Origin: Paractinoplanes tereljensis
GTDB lineage: Bacteria > Actinomycetota > Actinomycetes > Mycobacteriales > Micromonosporaceae
Direction of reading: 5' to 3'
Assembly (NCBI RefSeq): GCF_016862435.1
Contig: NZ_BOMY01000039.1
Coordinates: 124,001-188,000, forward strand
Length of the DNA: 64,000 nucleotides
The number at the start of each line of letters is the position of its first letter. The stretch's first letter is position 1. Below, piece after piece: positions 1 through 8,499 of this stretch. Position numbers and translations under genes: made by a program. Under the pieces are notes generated by a model. It did no database searches. It was given only the letters and a program-made list of their open reading frames with translations, and was not told the origin of the DNA.

Positions 1-1
1 G

Positions 2-2320
2 GCCGCCGCGCACGGCGTGCGCATCGCCTACGAGGCGCTCGCCTGGGGCCGGTTCGTGAACACCTACACCCACGCGTGGCGCATCGTCCGACGCGCCGGG
101 CATCCCGCCCTCGGCCTGTGCCTGGACAGCTTCCACGTCCTGTCGCGCGACGACGATCCGGCCGGAATTCGCGTCATCCCGGGTGACAAAATCTTTCACT
201 TGCAGGTTGCCGACGCGGAACGGGCCATCGCCGACGTCGCCCGGCGAAGCCGGCACCACCGGCTGTTCCCCGGACTGGGATCGTTCGACCTGCCGGCCTT
301 CGTCGGAAACGTGCTGGGCACCGGCTACGACGGCCCGGTGGCGCTGGAGGTCGTCAACGACGTCTATCGGCAGGCCGATCCCCGGCAGGCCGCCATCGAC
401 GGCATGCGGTCCCTGCTCTCTCTGCAGGAAAGCATCGCGGACACGCCGGCCAAGCCGGCCCTGACGCCCGCTCCCGAACTCGGCGGCATCGTGTTCACCG
501 AGCTCGCGGTCGACGCGACGTCCGGCCCCGTGGTCGCCCGGGCCCTGGCGGCGCTGAGCTTCGTCCACACCGGTCAGCACCGCTCGAAATCCGTCCAGCT
601 CTGGCAGCAGGCCAAGGCGCGCGTGCTGCTGAACTTCGCCGCGCAGCGAACGGTCACGCCCGGAACCACCACGGTCTGCGCATTCGCGGTGGAGAGCACC
701 GATCCCGCCGCGTCGACCCGGCGCGCGGAGGACCTGCTGGCTCCGGCCCTGCCCCGCCTGCACCAGCCCGGCGAGGCCGAGCTGACCTCCATCGCCGCAC
801 CCGACGGGACCGCGGTCTTCCTGGTGCACACCGGCGCGAACAGCGAGAGCTGGCTGCAGGACTTCCAGCCGGTGCCGCCTCCGCCCTCCGACCGAGCGGC
901 CCACGGCCGGATCACCGGCACGGACCACATCTCGCTCACCGACGTGGTCGACGACTTCGACAACGCCACCCTGTTCTACCGGACCGTACTCGGCCTGCAC
1001 GCCGGAAACACGGCCGAGATCGCCGCGCCGTTCGGTCCCATCCTGAGCCGGGTGGCCACGGATCGATCCGGCCGGGTACGCATCGCCCTCAACACCGCGC
1101 CGCTGCGTCGCGGGGACTGGGCGCCGGTGATACCGAATCCGCAGTACGTCGCGTTCAGTACCGATGACGCGATCGCCTGCGCGGCCGCGATGCGGGAACT
1201 GGGCGCCGCGCCCCTGAGGATCCCGGACAACTACTACGCCGATCTCCAGGCCCGTTTCGAGATCGGCGAGGAGACACTCGCCGCTCTCCGGGAGCACTCG
1301 ATCCTGTACGACCAGGACGAGAAGGGCGCCTACCTGCACTTCTACACCGAGATACTCGGCTCTCGGGTGTTCTTCGCGGTGGTGCAGCGGATCGGCGGCT
1401 ACGGCGGCTACGGAGGTCCGGTCGATGCACCGGTACGGATGGCCGCCCACCGCGAGCGACGGTTGCTCGCGCTCAGACATACCTCGCTCGACCAGCTGGA
1501 CGACCGCCGCGACTTCTCGCTGGCCCACCTGACCGCGCTGAGCCTCTCCCCGCCCGAGCTGGTCGACGCGGCCGCCGAGGCCGGCTATCGCTACGTCGGT
1601 TTGCGGCTGACCCGGGTGACCCCGCAGGAGCCGCATTACCCGCTGGCCACCGACCCTGCCCTGATGCGGACCACCAAGGCCCGCCTGGCCTCGACCGGGA
1701 TCGAGGTCCTGGACATCGAGCTCGCCCGGATCAGCCCGGGCGACGACCCGCGCGACTTCCAGCGGTTCCTCGAAGCCGGCGCCGAACTGGGCGCACGGCA
1801 CGTCATCGCCCAGCTTCCCGACCCCGACCGGGCCCGCAAGACCGATCGATTCGCGCAACTGTGCGAGATGGCCCGGCCCCTGGGCCTCACCATGGACCTC
1901 GAATTCCCGTCCTGGACGGAGACCCCGGACCTGCACGCCGCCGTCCGGGTTCTCCGCGAGGCCGGCCAGCCCAACGCCGGTATCCTGATCGATCTCCTGC
2001 ACTTCGCCCGGTCCGGTTCGAGCATCGCCGACCTGCGTCAACTGCCGGCCGAATGGTTCCACTTCGCCCACGTCTGCGACGCCCCACCGGTCGTACCGCC
2101 CACCGTCGCGGAACTGATTCACACCGCCCGATTCGAACGGCTCTTCCCCGGCGAGGGCGGCATCGACATCAACGGGATCCTCGAGGCCCTGCCGCCCGGT
2201 CTGCCCTACGCGCTGGAGATCCCCCGGGCAACGCTCGTCGCCCAGGTCGGGGGCAAGGAGCACGCCCGGATGGCCATCGCTGCGGCCCGTAAACACTTCG
2301 CGGTCGCCGACAAAGACTGA
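2..2320 (+). CDS. QuiC-like TIM-barrel/VOC dehydratase fused to a second TIM barrel (5' partial)
   Basis: The reading frame is open from the first bases, so the gene starts left of the window; 772 residues are visible. Residues ~1-150 are the C-terminal part of a sugar-phosphate isomerase/epimerase-type TIM barrel (DSFHVLSR, KIFHLQ, HHRLFPGLGSFDLP, ALEVVND). Residues ~160-470 are HPPD-like VOC modules, with metal-ligand-like DHISL and LHFYTEILG and the family's GGYGGYG loop. This order matches the two-domain 3-dehydroshikimate dehydratases (QuiC1 type), which turn 3-dehydroshikimate into protocatechuate. From ~residue 495 to the end a second complete TIM barrel of the isomerase/epimerase family follows (LSPPELVDAAAEAGY, FPGEGGIDINGIL). 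That third module is unusual. The exact substrate is not provable here; sugar or inositol metabolism is the alternative. Confidence 0.8.
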   Translation, partial: AAAHGVRIAYEALAWGRFVNTYTHAWRIVRRAGHPALGLCLDSFHVLSRDDDPAGIRVIPGDKIFHLQVADAERAIADVARRSRHHRLFPGLGSFDLPAFVGNVLGTGYDGPVALEVVNDVYRQADPRQAAIDGMRSLLSLQESIADTPAKPALTPAPELGGIVFTELAVDATSGPVVARALAALSFVHTGQHRSKSVQLWQQAKARVLLNFAAQRTVTPGTTTVCAFAVESTDPAASTRRAEDLLAPALPRLHQPGEAELTSIAAPDGTAVFLVHTGANSESWLQDFQPVPPPPSDRAAHGRITGTDHISLTDVVDDFDNATLFYRTVLGLHAGNTAEIAAPFGPILSRVATDRSGRVRIALNTAPLRRGDWAPVIPNPQYVAFSTDDAIACAAAMRELGAAPLRIPDNYYADLQARFEIGEETLAALREHSILYDQDEKGAYLHFYTEILGSRVFFAVVQRIGGYGGYGGPVDAPVRMAAHRERRLLALRHTSLDQLDDRRDFSLAHLTALSLSPPELVDAAAEAGYRYVGLRLTRVTPQEPHYPLATDPALMRTTKARLASTGIEVLDIELARISPGDDPRDFQRFLEAGAELGARHVIAQLPDPDRARKTDRFAQLCEMARPLGLTMDLEFPSWTETPDLHAAVRVLREAGQPNAGILIDLLHFARSGSSIADLRQLPAEWFHFAHVCDAPPVVPPTVAELIHTARFERLFPGEGGIDINGILEALPPGLPYALEIPRATLVAQVGGKEHARMAIAAARKHFAVADKD

Positions 2321-2414
2321 TTGCGGTCGATCCACCCGCAGGTTACGTTGGCCGAACCTCACAGCGGATCACTTGGTCCACCTGGTGGTCCTTGTTGTCA
2401 AGAAGGGAATTAAC

Positions 2415-4517
2415 GTGGCGATCGAGGTTCCCCGCAGAGACGTCCTCAAAGGAGTTGCCGTCGCAGCCGCCGCGACGACGCTGACCCAGCTGCCCACCGG
2501 CCCGGCCGCGGCCGCCGCCGACCGGTCGTGCACCACGCCCGGCGGCAAAGACTTTCCCAAGGTCGGCGGCAACTACGGCAACCAGAACTACTCCGCGCTC
2601 GGCGACATCCACACCGGCAACGTCAACCGGCTCGGCGCGGCCTGGGTCAACCGGATCGAGGGCGGCCTGACCACCGGCACCAACCAGAGCACCGCGGTCG
2701 CGGTCGACGGCGTGCTCTACATCGAGTCGGCGCTGGGCAACGTCTTCGCCGTCGACGGCCGGACCGGGCAGACCAAGTGGAAATACACCCAGACCCGGGG
2801 CACCGTGACCCGGCGCGGGGTGGCGGTGGGCGAGGGCAAGGTCTTCACCCACGGCAAGGGCAACTGGGTGATCGCACTCGACCAGGCCACCGGCGCGGTC
2901 GTCTGGGAAAAGCAGATCACCGGGTACGGGAACATGGAGAAGGTCGCCATCACGTACCACGACGGCCTCCTGCACGTCGGCACCCACGACAGCGTCCGGG
3001 CCGCCGCACTCGCCCTCAGTGCCGTCGACGGCTCCCTGGCCTGGAACTTCTGGGGCACACCCGGACCCGGCGAGATCGGCCACGACACCTGGGCCGGCGA
3101 CTCCTGGCAGGTCGGCGGCGCCACCCCATGGATCCACCCGGCGCTGGACCCCGAGCTGGGCCTGGTCTACTGGACCTTCGGCAACGCCCGGGGCAACAAC
3201 TCGTCGCAGGACGGCTCCGGCCGCGAGGGCCTGAACCTGTTCTCCAGCTCGATCGTCGCCCTGGAGCTCAAGACCGGGAAGTACCGCTGGCACTTCCAGT
3301 CCATCCACCACGGCATCTGGGACATGGACAACGTGATGGCGCCGGTCCTGGCCGACGTCCGGATCCACGGCCGGCTGCGCAAGATCGTGGTGTACGGCAG
3401 CAAGTCCGGCATGTACTTCATCCTCGACCGCACCGACGGCTCGGCGCCGCTGGGCATCGACGAGGTACCGGTCCCGCAGGAGCCGCGGCAGAAGACCTGG
3501 CCCACCCAGCCGTTCCCGCGGCAGGGGCCGTGGACCGAGAACCGCGTGGTGGACCAGCCGCTCGGCACCTCGGTCCCCGGTGACCCCAACCGGGCGGTCC
3601 CGAACTACGTGCAGGGCAAGCTCTACGATCCGCACTGGGACGTCCCGGTGCTGTCCATCCCCGGCCACGGCGGCGGCGCCGACTGGAACCACCAGTCGTT
3701 CAGTCACTCCTCCGGGCTGGTTTATACCGGGTACGCGTACGTCGCGGCCGCCCACTCGCTCACCGAGGCCAGCAACGGCCTGCGCCCGCCGGGCGAGTAC
3801 CAGACCGGCGGGGTCGTCGCGGTCGACCCGGCCACCAACAAGGTGCGCTGGAAGCGGCGGATGCCGTACTCGCTGGCTCACGGCAACGGCGTGCTGAGCA
3901 CCGCGGGCGGTCTCATCTACATCGGCCAGCCCGACGGCAACCTGCTCGCCCTCGACGACGGCAGCGGCCGGGAACGGTGGCGGTTCCAGACCGGCGCGTC
4001 GATCAGTTCCAGCCCGATCATGTACGAGGTCGACGGCGCCCAGTACCTCGCGGTCTACGCCGGCGGCACCGGCATCCCGTACGGCGATTCAGCACCCCGC
4101 GGCGACTTCCTCTGGGCCTTCAAAATCGGCGGGAAGGTTCCACCCGCACCCACCCCGACCCCACCGGTGATCCGCCGCCCGGTCTCCGGCGGCCCGGTCG
4201 AGGGCAGCATCGTGAACAACACCGTGGTCCTGGCCCGCACCTACGACGCCACCACCGGCACGGTCGGCAGCATCGAGTCGACCGCCGTCAACGGCATGGC
4301 CCCGACCCACCTGCGGGTGCCGGCCGGCACCACGGTCACCTTCACCAACCCGGCCGGCAACATCAACACACACGGAGCCACCCAGTTCTTCGAGGGCCTG
4401 TTCGACATCCGGCTCCAGCCCGGCGAATCGTTCAGCTACACCTTCCAGCGGCGAGGCGAGTACTTCTACAACGACAGCTTCAGCCCCCGCCCCACCGGAA
4501 AGATCGAGGTGTACTGA
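2415..4517 (+). CDS. Tat-exported PQQ-dependent dehydrogenase with C-terminal cupredoxin-like domain
   Basis: A 700-aa quinoprotein starting at GTG 2415, preceded by AGAAGGGA. An upstream in-frame TTG is less likely because it lacks a ribosome site. The N-terminus has a twin-arginine signal (PRRDVLKG followed by an Ala-rich stretch), so it should act outside the membrane. Residues ~45-590 form the eight-bladed PQQ propeller of the methanol/ethanol dehydrogenase family (GGNYGNQNYSAL, repeated W/G blade motifs, GHGGGADWNHQSF). Such enzymes oxidise alcohols or sugars and pass electrons to the respiratory chain. A Pro-rich linker leads to a ~105-aa cupredoxin-fold tail, where a plastocyanin-like domain could receive electrons. 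The tail has a His (NTHGA), but the Cys normally expected before the last strand is absent (EYFYNDSFS). Copper binding is therefore doubtful. Substrate unknown. Confidence 0.82.
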   Translation: MAIEVPRRDVLKGVAVAAAATTLTQLPTGPAAAAADRSCTTPGGKDFPKVGGNYGNQNYSALGDIHTGNVNRLGAAWVNRIEGGLTTGTNQSTAVAVDGVLYIESALGNVFAVDGRTGQTKWKYTQTRGTVTRRGVAVGEGKVFTHGKGNWVIALDQATGAVVWEKQITGYGNMEKVAITYHDGLLHVGTHDSVRAAALALSAVDGSLAWNFWGTPGPGEIGHDTWAGDSWQVGGATPWIHPALDPELGLVYWTFGNARGNNSSQDGSGREGLNLFSSSIVALELKTGKYRWHFQSIHHGIWDMDNVMAPVLADVRIHGRLRKIVVYGSKSGMYFILDRTDGSAPLGIDEVPVPQEPRQKTWPTQPFPRQGPWTENRVVDQPLGTSVPGDPNRAVPNYVQGKLYDPHWDVPVLSIPGHGGGADWNHQSFSHSSGLVYTGYAYVAAAHSLTEASNGLRPPGEYQTGGVVAVDPATNKVRWKRRMPYSLAHGNGVLSTAGGLIYIGQPDGNLLALDDGSGRERWRFQTGASISSSPIMYEVDGAQYLAVYAGGTGIPYGDSAPRGDFLWAFKIGGKVPPAPTPTPPVIRRPVSGGPVEGSIVNNTVVLARTYDATTGTVGSIESTAVNGMAPTHLRVPAGTTVTFTNPAGNINTHGATQFFEGLFDIRLQPGESFSYTFQRRGEYFYNDSFSPRPTGKIEVY

Positions 4518-4577
4518 GATCGACCGTTAGACGGACCTCATGGACCACTGAGCGGACCTTCGGTAAGGTGGGGAACC

Positions 4578-5366
4578 ATGACCAACGAGCAAGCTGCCGA
4601 CTGGTGGGGCACCGCGGTGTCCCGCATCGAACCGAACCTGATCGAGCTTCGCGGCATCCCGGTCCAGGAGCTCATCGGGACAACCGGTTTCGGCGCGATG
4701 ATCTGGCTGATGGTCCGGGGCGACCGGCCCACCGCGGATCAGGCTCGGCTGCTGGAGGCAGCGCTGGTCGCCGGCGTGGACCACGGCCCGCACGCTCCCT
4801 CGATCGCGGTCGCGCGAATGAGCGCGACCTGCGGTGTCGGGCTGAACAACGCGATGGCCAGCGCCGTCAACACGCTCGGCGACTCGCACGGAGGCGCCGG
4901 TCAGGAATGCGTGCAACTGCTCGAAGAGGTCCGCGGTCGCGAGGCCGGCGGCTCCCTCCTCGAGGACGCCGTCGCCGACACGATCGAAGCCTGGCGGCAG
5001 CGCGGAATCCGCTACCTGCCCGGATTCGGCCATCGCTTCCACACCCATGACCCGCGCCGCGATCCCCTGCTGGCTCTCGTCGACGACGCCGTGCGCACCG
5101 GCGTCGTCGACGGCGAGCACGCCCGCGCCGCGCGGGCGGTCGAGGCCGCCCTCAACGAGGGCCGGCGCCGGCCCATCCCGATGAACATCGACGGCGCCAC
5201 CGCCGTCATCTACGCCGAACTGGGTTTCCCCGCTCCCCTCGCGCGCGGGCTGTTCGTGCTCAGCCGCAGCGTGGGCATCCTCGCCCACGCGTGGGAGGAG
5301 ATGGGTCAGGGCCGCCGCAACAAGGGACCGATCCCACCCGCCATCCGTCCCACCTACCTCGGCTAG
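4578..5366 (+). CDS. Short citrate synthase-family protein (citryl-CoA lyase-like)
   Basis: 262 aa, ATG preceded by GGTGGGG. It has the catalytic core of the citrate synthase superfamily: His in GDSHGGA (~res 94), His in PGFGHRFH (~res 150) and an Asp in MNIDGATA. It lacks the large N-terminal domain of ordinary ~430-aa citrate synthases. Proteins of this size are usually annotated as citryl-CoA lyase or citrate synthase-like and may cleave or form acyl-CoA thioesters in aromatic or organic-acid breakdown. It follows the PQQ dehydrogenase on the same strand after a 60-bp gap, and with the upstream fusion enzyme suggests a catabolic neighbourhood. The reaction is inferred from the fold only. 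Confidence 0.72.
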   Translation: MTNEQAADWWGTAVSRIEPNLIELRGIPVQELIGTTGFGAMIWLMVRGDRPTADQARLLEAALVAGVDHGPHAPSIAVARMSATCGVGLNNAMASAVNTLGDSHGGAGQECVQLLEEVRGREAGGSLLEDAVADTIEAWRQRGIRYLPGFGHRFHTHDPRRDPLLALVDDAVRTGVVDGEHARAARAVEAALNEGRRRPIPMNIDGATAVIYAELGFPAPLARGLFVLSRSVGILAHAWEEMGQGRRNKGPIPPAIRPTYLG

Positions 5367-5955
5367 CCGGCCCGGGGATCCGGTTCAGGCGAGCCTGGTC
5401 ACCCCGGCTGGCAGGCCGGACGACGGCCGGTAGCCCAGCCGACGCCCGGCGCCGCACCGCGGACCGGCACCAGGAGGCCGCGCTCGCGGCGCCGTCCAGC
5501 CGCGCCGTTTGCGCAGCCGGCGTACCGAACTGCGCGGTCGGTATCCGGAAGGTTTCTCGTGCGGTGCTCACCGCGGGAATGTTCATCAGGCACAGCAATG
5601 CGGTGATCAGCGCTGCGCCGACCCGTCGATTTCCATCAGAGCTCAGCAGAGCCCGCTCTCGGGACGGCGAACGATGTAGACCAATCGAAGGCGTGGGTTA
5701 CTCGCAGCGGCAGCTGGAGTCGGTGCGCCGCGCGCGCCGCCCACCTCACTGCTGCGCGTTGGTATGGGACGGCAGTGCAAACGGTCCTATGCAGACATAA
5801 CGAAGGTCCCGGGCATCGGTCCGGTAAGGGACCAACGGCTCGGCCCCGAGGGCCTTGGTAACGGCGAGGTGCGACATCATGCCCTGACGTGCGGCCGGCC
5901 CACGGAGGACGATAGAGCTGGAAGTTTGTCCGATGCGCTCCCGCGGAGGTTGGCC
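5367..5955. other. Intergenic region, no confident gene
   Basis: About 590 bp without a convincing gene. The minus strand (roughly 5480-5640) could encode a short hydrophobic, signal-like stretch, but it has no ribosome site and no family resemblance. The right part holds a DosR-type box at 5828-5841 and leads into the small ORF at 5956. Confidence 0.5.
5828..5841 (+). promoter_or_regulatory. DosR-like box
   Basis: GGGACCAACGGCTC fits the island's recurring GGGACC-N3-GGCCCT pattern with a degenerate right arm. It lies ~115 bp upstream of the small ORF at 5956 and is the leftmost copy noticed. Regulator binding is inferred from resemblance to the other copies. Confidence 0.45.
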
Positions 5956-6189
5956 ATGTCCGTTCAAATCGCAGGACAGCGGGACCGCCGGCGGCGTCTC
6001 GGTTGCGCGGTCGGCCGGCTGGCTGTCAGCGCGTACGAACGCAACGTCGGTGGTGTGGTGGTGTTCGAGAAGGATGCCGCGAAGATCGCGCCGTTTCGGT
6101 GGTTGAAAGACGCGCTGACCTTGAGCGCCGAACTCAGCGAGGCGGTCGGCACGGTGTACGTGCGGGCCGCCCGCCGGGTGACGCGATGA
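5956..6189 (+). CDS. Hypothetical 77-aa protein, possibly a remnant
   Basis: An ATG is preceded by GCGGAGGTTGGCC, a good ribosome site, and by an upstream DosR-like box. The product begins with an Arg-rich stretch (GQRDRRRR) and continues through a mixed helical region (FEKDAAKIAPFRWLKDALTL). No family is recognised. The signals at the start look real, but the coding body is weak in codon bias and is followed by gene debris. It may be the surviving 5' end of an older island gene, or a genuine small stress protein. Confidence 0.4.
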   Translation: MSVQIAGQRDRRRRLGCAVGRLAVSAYERNVGGVVVFEKDAAKIAPFRWLKDALTLSAELSEAVGTVYVRAARRVTR

Positions 6190-6311
6190 ACTGACGGATC
6201 GGCAGACCGGAGGTGAACTGCTGACCTACCTCGGCGACCTGCGCGGCGGCGTTCCCGCCCGGCGCATCGACAAGCTCGCGGCGAACTGGGACCTCGACCT
6301 GAACAAGAGGG

Positions 6312-6386
6312 CTGCTGCTCGGGTTCGCCGCTCTGTTCGCCGCCGCCGGCACCTGGCGCTACGGCCGGCGCGACATCGCCGTCTGA
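6312..6386 (+). pseudogene. C-terminal fragment of an ABC-2 type permease
   Basis: A 24-codon stretch reads LLLGFAALFAAAGTWRYGRR and ends DIAV-stop. This is the usual end of ABC-2 permeases: last membrane segment, then a WRY-RRD tail. No upstream reading frame supplies the rest, and nearby sequence (6190-6311) encodes nothing recognisable. It appears to be a leftover, ending 5 bp before the stop codon of the convergent gene. Confidence 0.4.
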
Positions 6387-6390
6387 CAGT

Positions 6391-6948
6391 TCACTCACTG
6401 TCGAGGAAGGCCTGCAGGATGATGCAGAGCGGGCCGGCCTGGATGGACCCGACACCGGGACGGATCGGATGGTCGCTCAGGAGGATCACCATGTGCCCGG
6501 CCGGAACCACGTACGCCGTCCGGCCCTGATCGTTGTTGATCAGCTCGCCGTAGCCGCGATAGATGTTCTCCACCTCGGCGAAGGACATGCCGACCCGGGC
6601 GCCGGCCGCGGTGCGCACCGCACTCGTGTCGGTTTCGAGCACCATCAGGACGCCGCGGTGGAACGTGAGAACGAGTTCGCCGGCCCAAGCGCCCGCGGAT
6701 CCCGCCAGCTGAACACCCGCACTGTCCGGGTCGGTGACCCAGCTGAGCAGGCCGGCCGAGGAAAGGCGTTCAAGACCAACGCCCATCCGGAAGGGACCGG
6801 CGCCGCGAACGGTGATCACGTGGTCCGCTGCCGTCGCAGCCGTGGTCGCTCGAGGCGCCGCAGCCGAGGACTCGCCCGTCCCCACCGCCACACCGGCGAA
6901 CAACAAGGCCGCCGCGAACAACATTGCCAAACGATTGCGTACGAACAT
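6391..6948 (-). CDS. Secreted protein of unknown function
   Basis: 185 aa. The chosen ATG (6948) has GAGGTGGG just upstream; a GTG three codons earlier overlaps that ribosome site and is less likely. Residues 1-30 form a Sec signal peptide (VRNRLAMLFAAALLFAGVAV) with an Ala-rich cleavage region. The mature part has a repeat-like layout in which a ligand or strand pair recurs (GAGPFRMGVGLERL, then ARVGMSFAEVENIYRGYG), as in small secreted actinobacterial proteins that describe a GxGP-F-MG module. It ends with a Cys-containing hydrophobic strand (GPLCIILQAFLDSE). It is monocistronic and convergent with the debris at 6312. Function unknown. Confidence 0.7.
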   Translation of the reverse strand: MFVRNRLAMLFAAALLFAGVAVGTGESSAAAPRATTAATAADHVITVRGAGPFRMGVGLERLSSAGLLSWVTDPDSAGVQLAGSAGAWAGELVLTFHRGVLMVLETDTSAVRTAAGARVGMSFAEVENIYRGYGELINNDQGRTAYVVPAGHMVILLSDHPIRPGVGSIQAGPLCIILQAFLDSE

Positions 6949-7122
6949 GGGGCCCACCTCGATTCAGGATCTCGGCCGGGTCGATGGCATCTGGCCAGCT
7001 CGGTTGCGTCGGAGCGGCCACCCAGCCTTCAGATTTCACGGTTGGACGCCAGCCAGCAAACCGACAGGGGCGAAAGTCACCGATGTCAGCAAGATCCCAT
7101 AGGACCCCGGCCAGTGTTAGCC

Positions 7123-7138
7123 GGGTCCAACGGCCCTG
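7123..7138 (+). promoter_or_regulatory. DosR-like box upstream of the 7196 nitroreductase
   Basis: GGGTCCAACGGCCCTG: left arm with one change, right arm exact, 58-73 bp upstream of the ATG at 7196. Position and arms match the other island copies. Confidence 0.6.
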
Positions 7139-7195
7139 CCCGATCCCAGCGACGGGTGGCAACCTGAGGGGATGTAACGAGGAGAGGCCTCTACG

Positions 7196-8200
7196 ATGAA
7201 CAGTCCCGGTGGTCCCGTTACGCGCTCAGCGGCGCGCGCTGCATTCGAGTCGGCCGCCCGGGTCTCCCTGCGTGCGCCGTCGGTGTTCAACACCCAGCCG
7301 TGGCGGTGGCACATCCGCGGGGACGTGATGCGGTTGTGGTCCGACCCGGAGCGCCGTCTTGGCGTCACCGATGCGGAAGGACGCCTCCTGCTGCTCAGCT
7401 GCGGCGGCGCGCTCCACCACGCACGGATGGCATTCGGCGCTCAGGGCTGGCAGACCGAGATCGACCGCCTCCCCGACGAACGGCAGCCCGACCTGCTGGC
7501 CACGGTCCGGGTCGTGGGTCACGGCCCGCCGGATCCGTCGGCGGCGCGGCTCGCCGGCGCGATCAGCCGCCGGCGGACCGATCGCCGGGCGTTCGGGGAG
7601 CGCCAGGTTCCGCAGGCGTTACTGACGCTGCTGGCCGAGCAGGTCGAGGCCGAGGGTGCCCGGCTGTGTCAGGTCCCGGACGCGCGGGTGCCGGAGCTCG
7701 CGGTGGCGGTGGAGGAGGCGGCCGACGTCGAATACTTCAGTCCGGCCCACCGCAACGAGCTGACCCGGTGGACGCACCGGCCGGCCTGGACCGGCGACGG
7801 CGTACCACCCGGCACGGCCGTGGAGCCGGCTCACCGGCGGGTGCCCGCGCGCAACCTTCTGCCCAGCGGATCACCTGGCCTGCTCGCCGGTGTCGGCGAG
7901 GACGAGGGAGCGGTGTACGTGATCGTGCACGGCTCCAGCGGCCATCCCTTCGACCTGCTCCGTGCCGGCGAGGCGATGTCGGCCCTGCTGCTCGTGGCAA
8001 CCGCCGAGGGCGTGTCGACGGCACCGATCAGCGAGGCAGTCGAGGTGGCCTGGCCACGCGAGCTGCTTCGCCGACTACTGCCGGACGGCCAGGGCGAGCC
8101 CTACCTGATCGTACGGCTGGGTTATGCCGACTCCGGTGATTTGCCGCCGGTCTCACCTCGCCGGGAGCCTCGCGAGACGATTCAGATCGACGCCTGGTAA
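7196..8200 (+). CDS. Acg-family nitroreductase-like protein
   Basis: 334 aa, ATG preceded by ACGAGGAGAGG. The family signature APSVFNTQPWRW is at residues 27-38, followed by CGGALHHAR, RRRTDRRAFGE and the C-terminal APISEAVEV and RLGYA blocks. These define the Acg group of FMN-type nitroreductase folds, of which Mycobacterium tuberculosis Rv2032/Acg is a DosR-regulon member. In M. tuberculosis Acg is thought to sequester or bind flavin rather than catalyse turnover, so enzymatic activity should not be assumed. A DosR-like box lies 58 bp upstream. It is one of four intact copies in the window and most resembles the 18936 product. Confidence 0.85.
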   Translation: MNSPGGPVTRSAARAAFESAARVSLRAPSVFNTQPWRWHIRGDVMRLWSDPERRLGVTDAEGRLLLLSCGGALHHARMAFGAQGWQTEIDRLPDERQPDLLATVRVVGHGPPDPSAARLAGAISRRRTDRRAFGERQVPQALLTLLAEQVEAEGARLCQVPDARVPELAVAVEEAADVEYFSPAHRNELTRWTHRPAWTGDGVPPGTAVEPAHRRVPARNLLPSGSPGLLAGVGEDEGAVYVIVHGSSGHPFDLLRAGEAMSALLLVATAEGVSTAPISEAVEVAWPRELLRRLLPDGQGEPYLIVRLGYADSGDLPPVSPRREPRETIQIDAW

Positions 8201-8478
8201 CCCGGCCAAGCAGTATCGCGAGTCGTGCTCGCGATCCGGAATACCGGGTACTGCCCGGCGATGGCCTCGAACGCGGTGAGCGGGGCGTGGCGATCAACCG
8301 CGATGTGTGGCCTCGCCCCTGGAGCGACGGCGAGGAAGCGGCGCAGGATCGGCCCACGATCCTGAACGTCGACCTCCACCAGATGGACCAGCTGCCGGCG
8401 GCCGCGGCGCAGCACGACGTTGCCGTGCGCGGCTCGTACGTTGGCTACCCAGTGCTTCACGCCGCTTGCGATGATCAT
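8182..8478 (-). CDS. Short DDN-like (deazaflavin-dependent nitroreductase family) C-terminal domain protein
   Basis: 98 aa from ATG 8478, with AAGGTGG 8-9 nt upstream. The sequence (GVKHWVANVRAAHG, LRRGRR, RPHIAVD, ITGQYPVFRI-like ending) resembles the C-terminal half of F420-binding DDN/FMN-type split-barrel proteins, where the xWVxNxRAAxG motif is typical. About 80 N-terminal residues that full-length members carry are missing. It starts 22 bp after the stop of the USP gene at 8500 and so could be its second cistron. Its 3' end overlaps the convergent nitroreductase by 19 bp. It is either a truncated remnant or a small surviving domain; the family call is by eye. Confidence 0.5.
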   Translation of the reverse strand: MIIASGVKHWVANVRAAHGNVVLRRGRRQLVHLVEVDVQDRGPILRRFLAVAPGARPHIAVDRHAPLTAFEAIAGQYPVFRIASTTRDTAWPGYQASI

Positions 8479-8499
8479 TCCGCACACCACCTTCTGGGA

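Noticed and set aside
2343..3881. Long open frame antisense to the PQQ dehydrogenase
   Set aside because: It is a mirror of the sense gene in high-GC DNA: no ribosome site, no family features, Val/Asp/Gly-rich composition typical of a shadow frame.
5260..5598. Minus-strand frame with a signal-like hydrophobic segment
   Set aside because: No ribosome site, overlaps the citrate-synthase-like gene end, and downstream residues resemble nothing.
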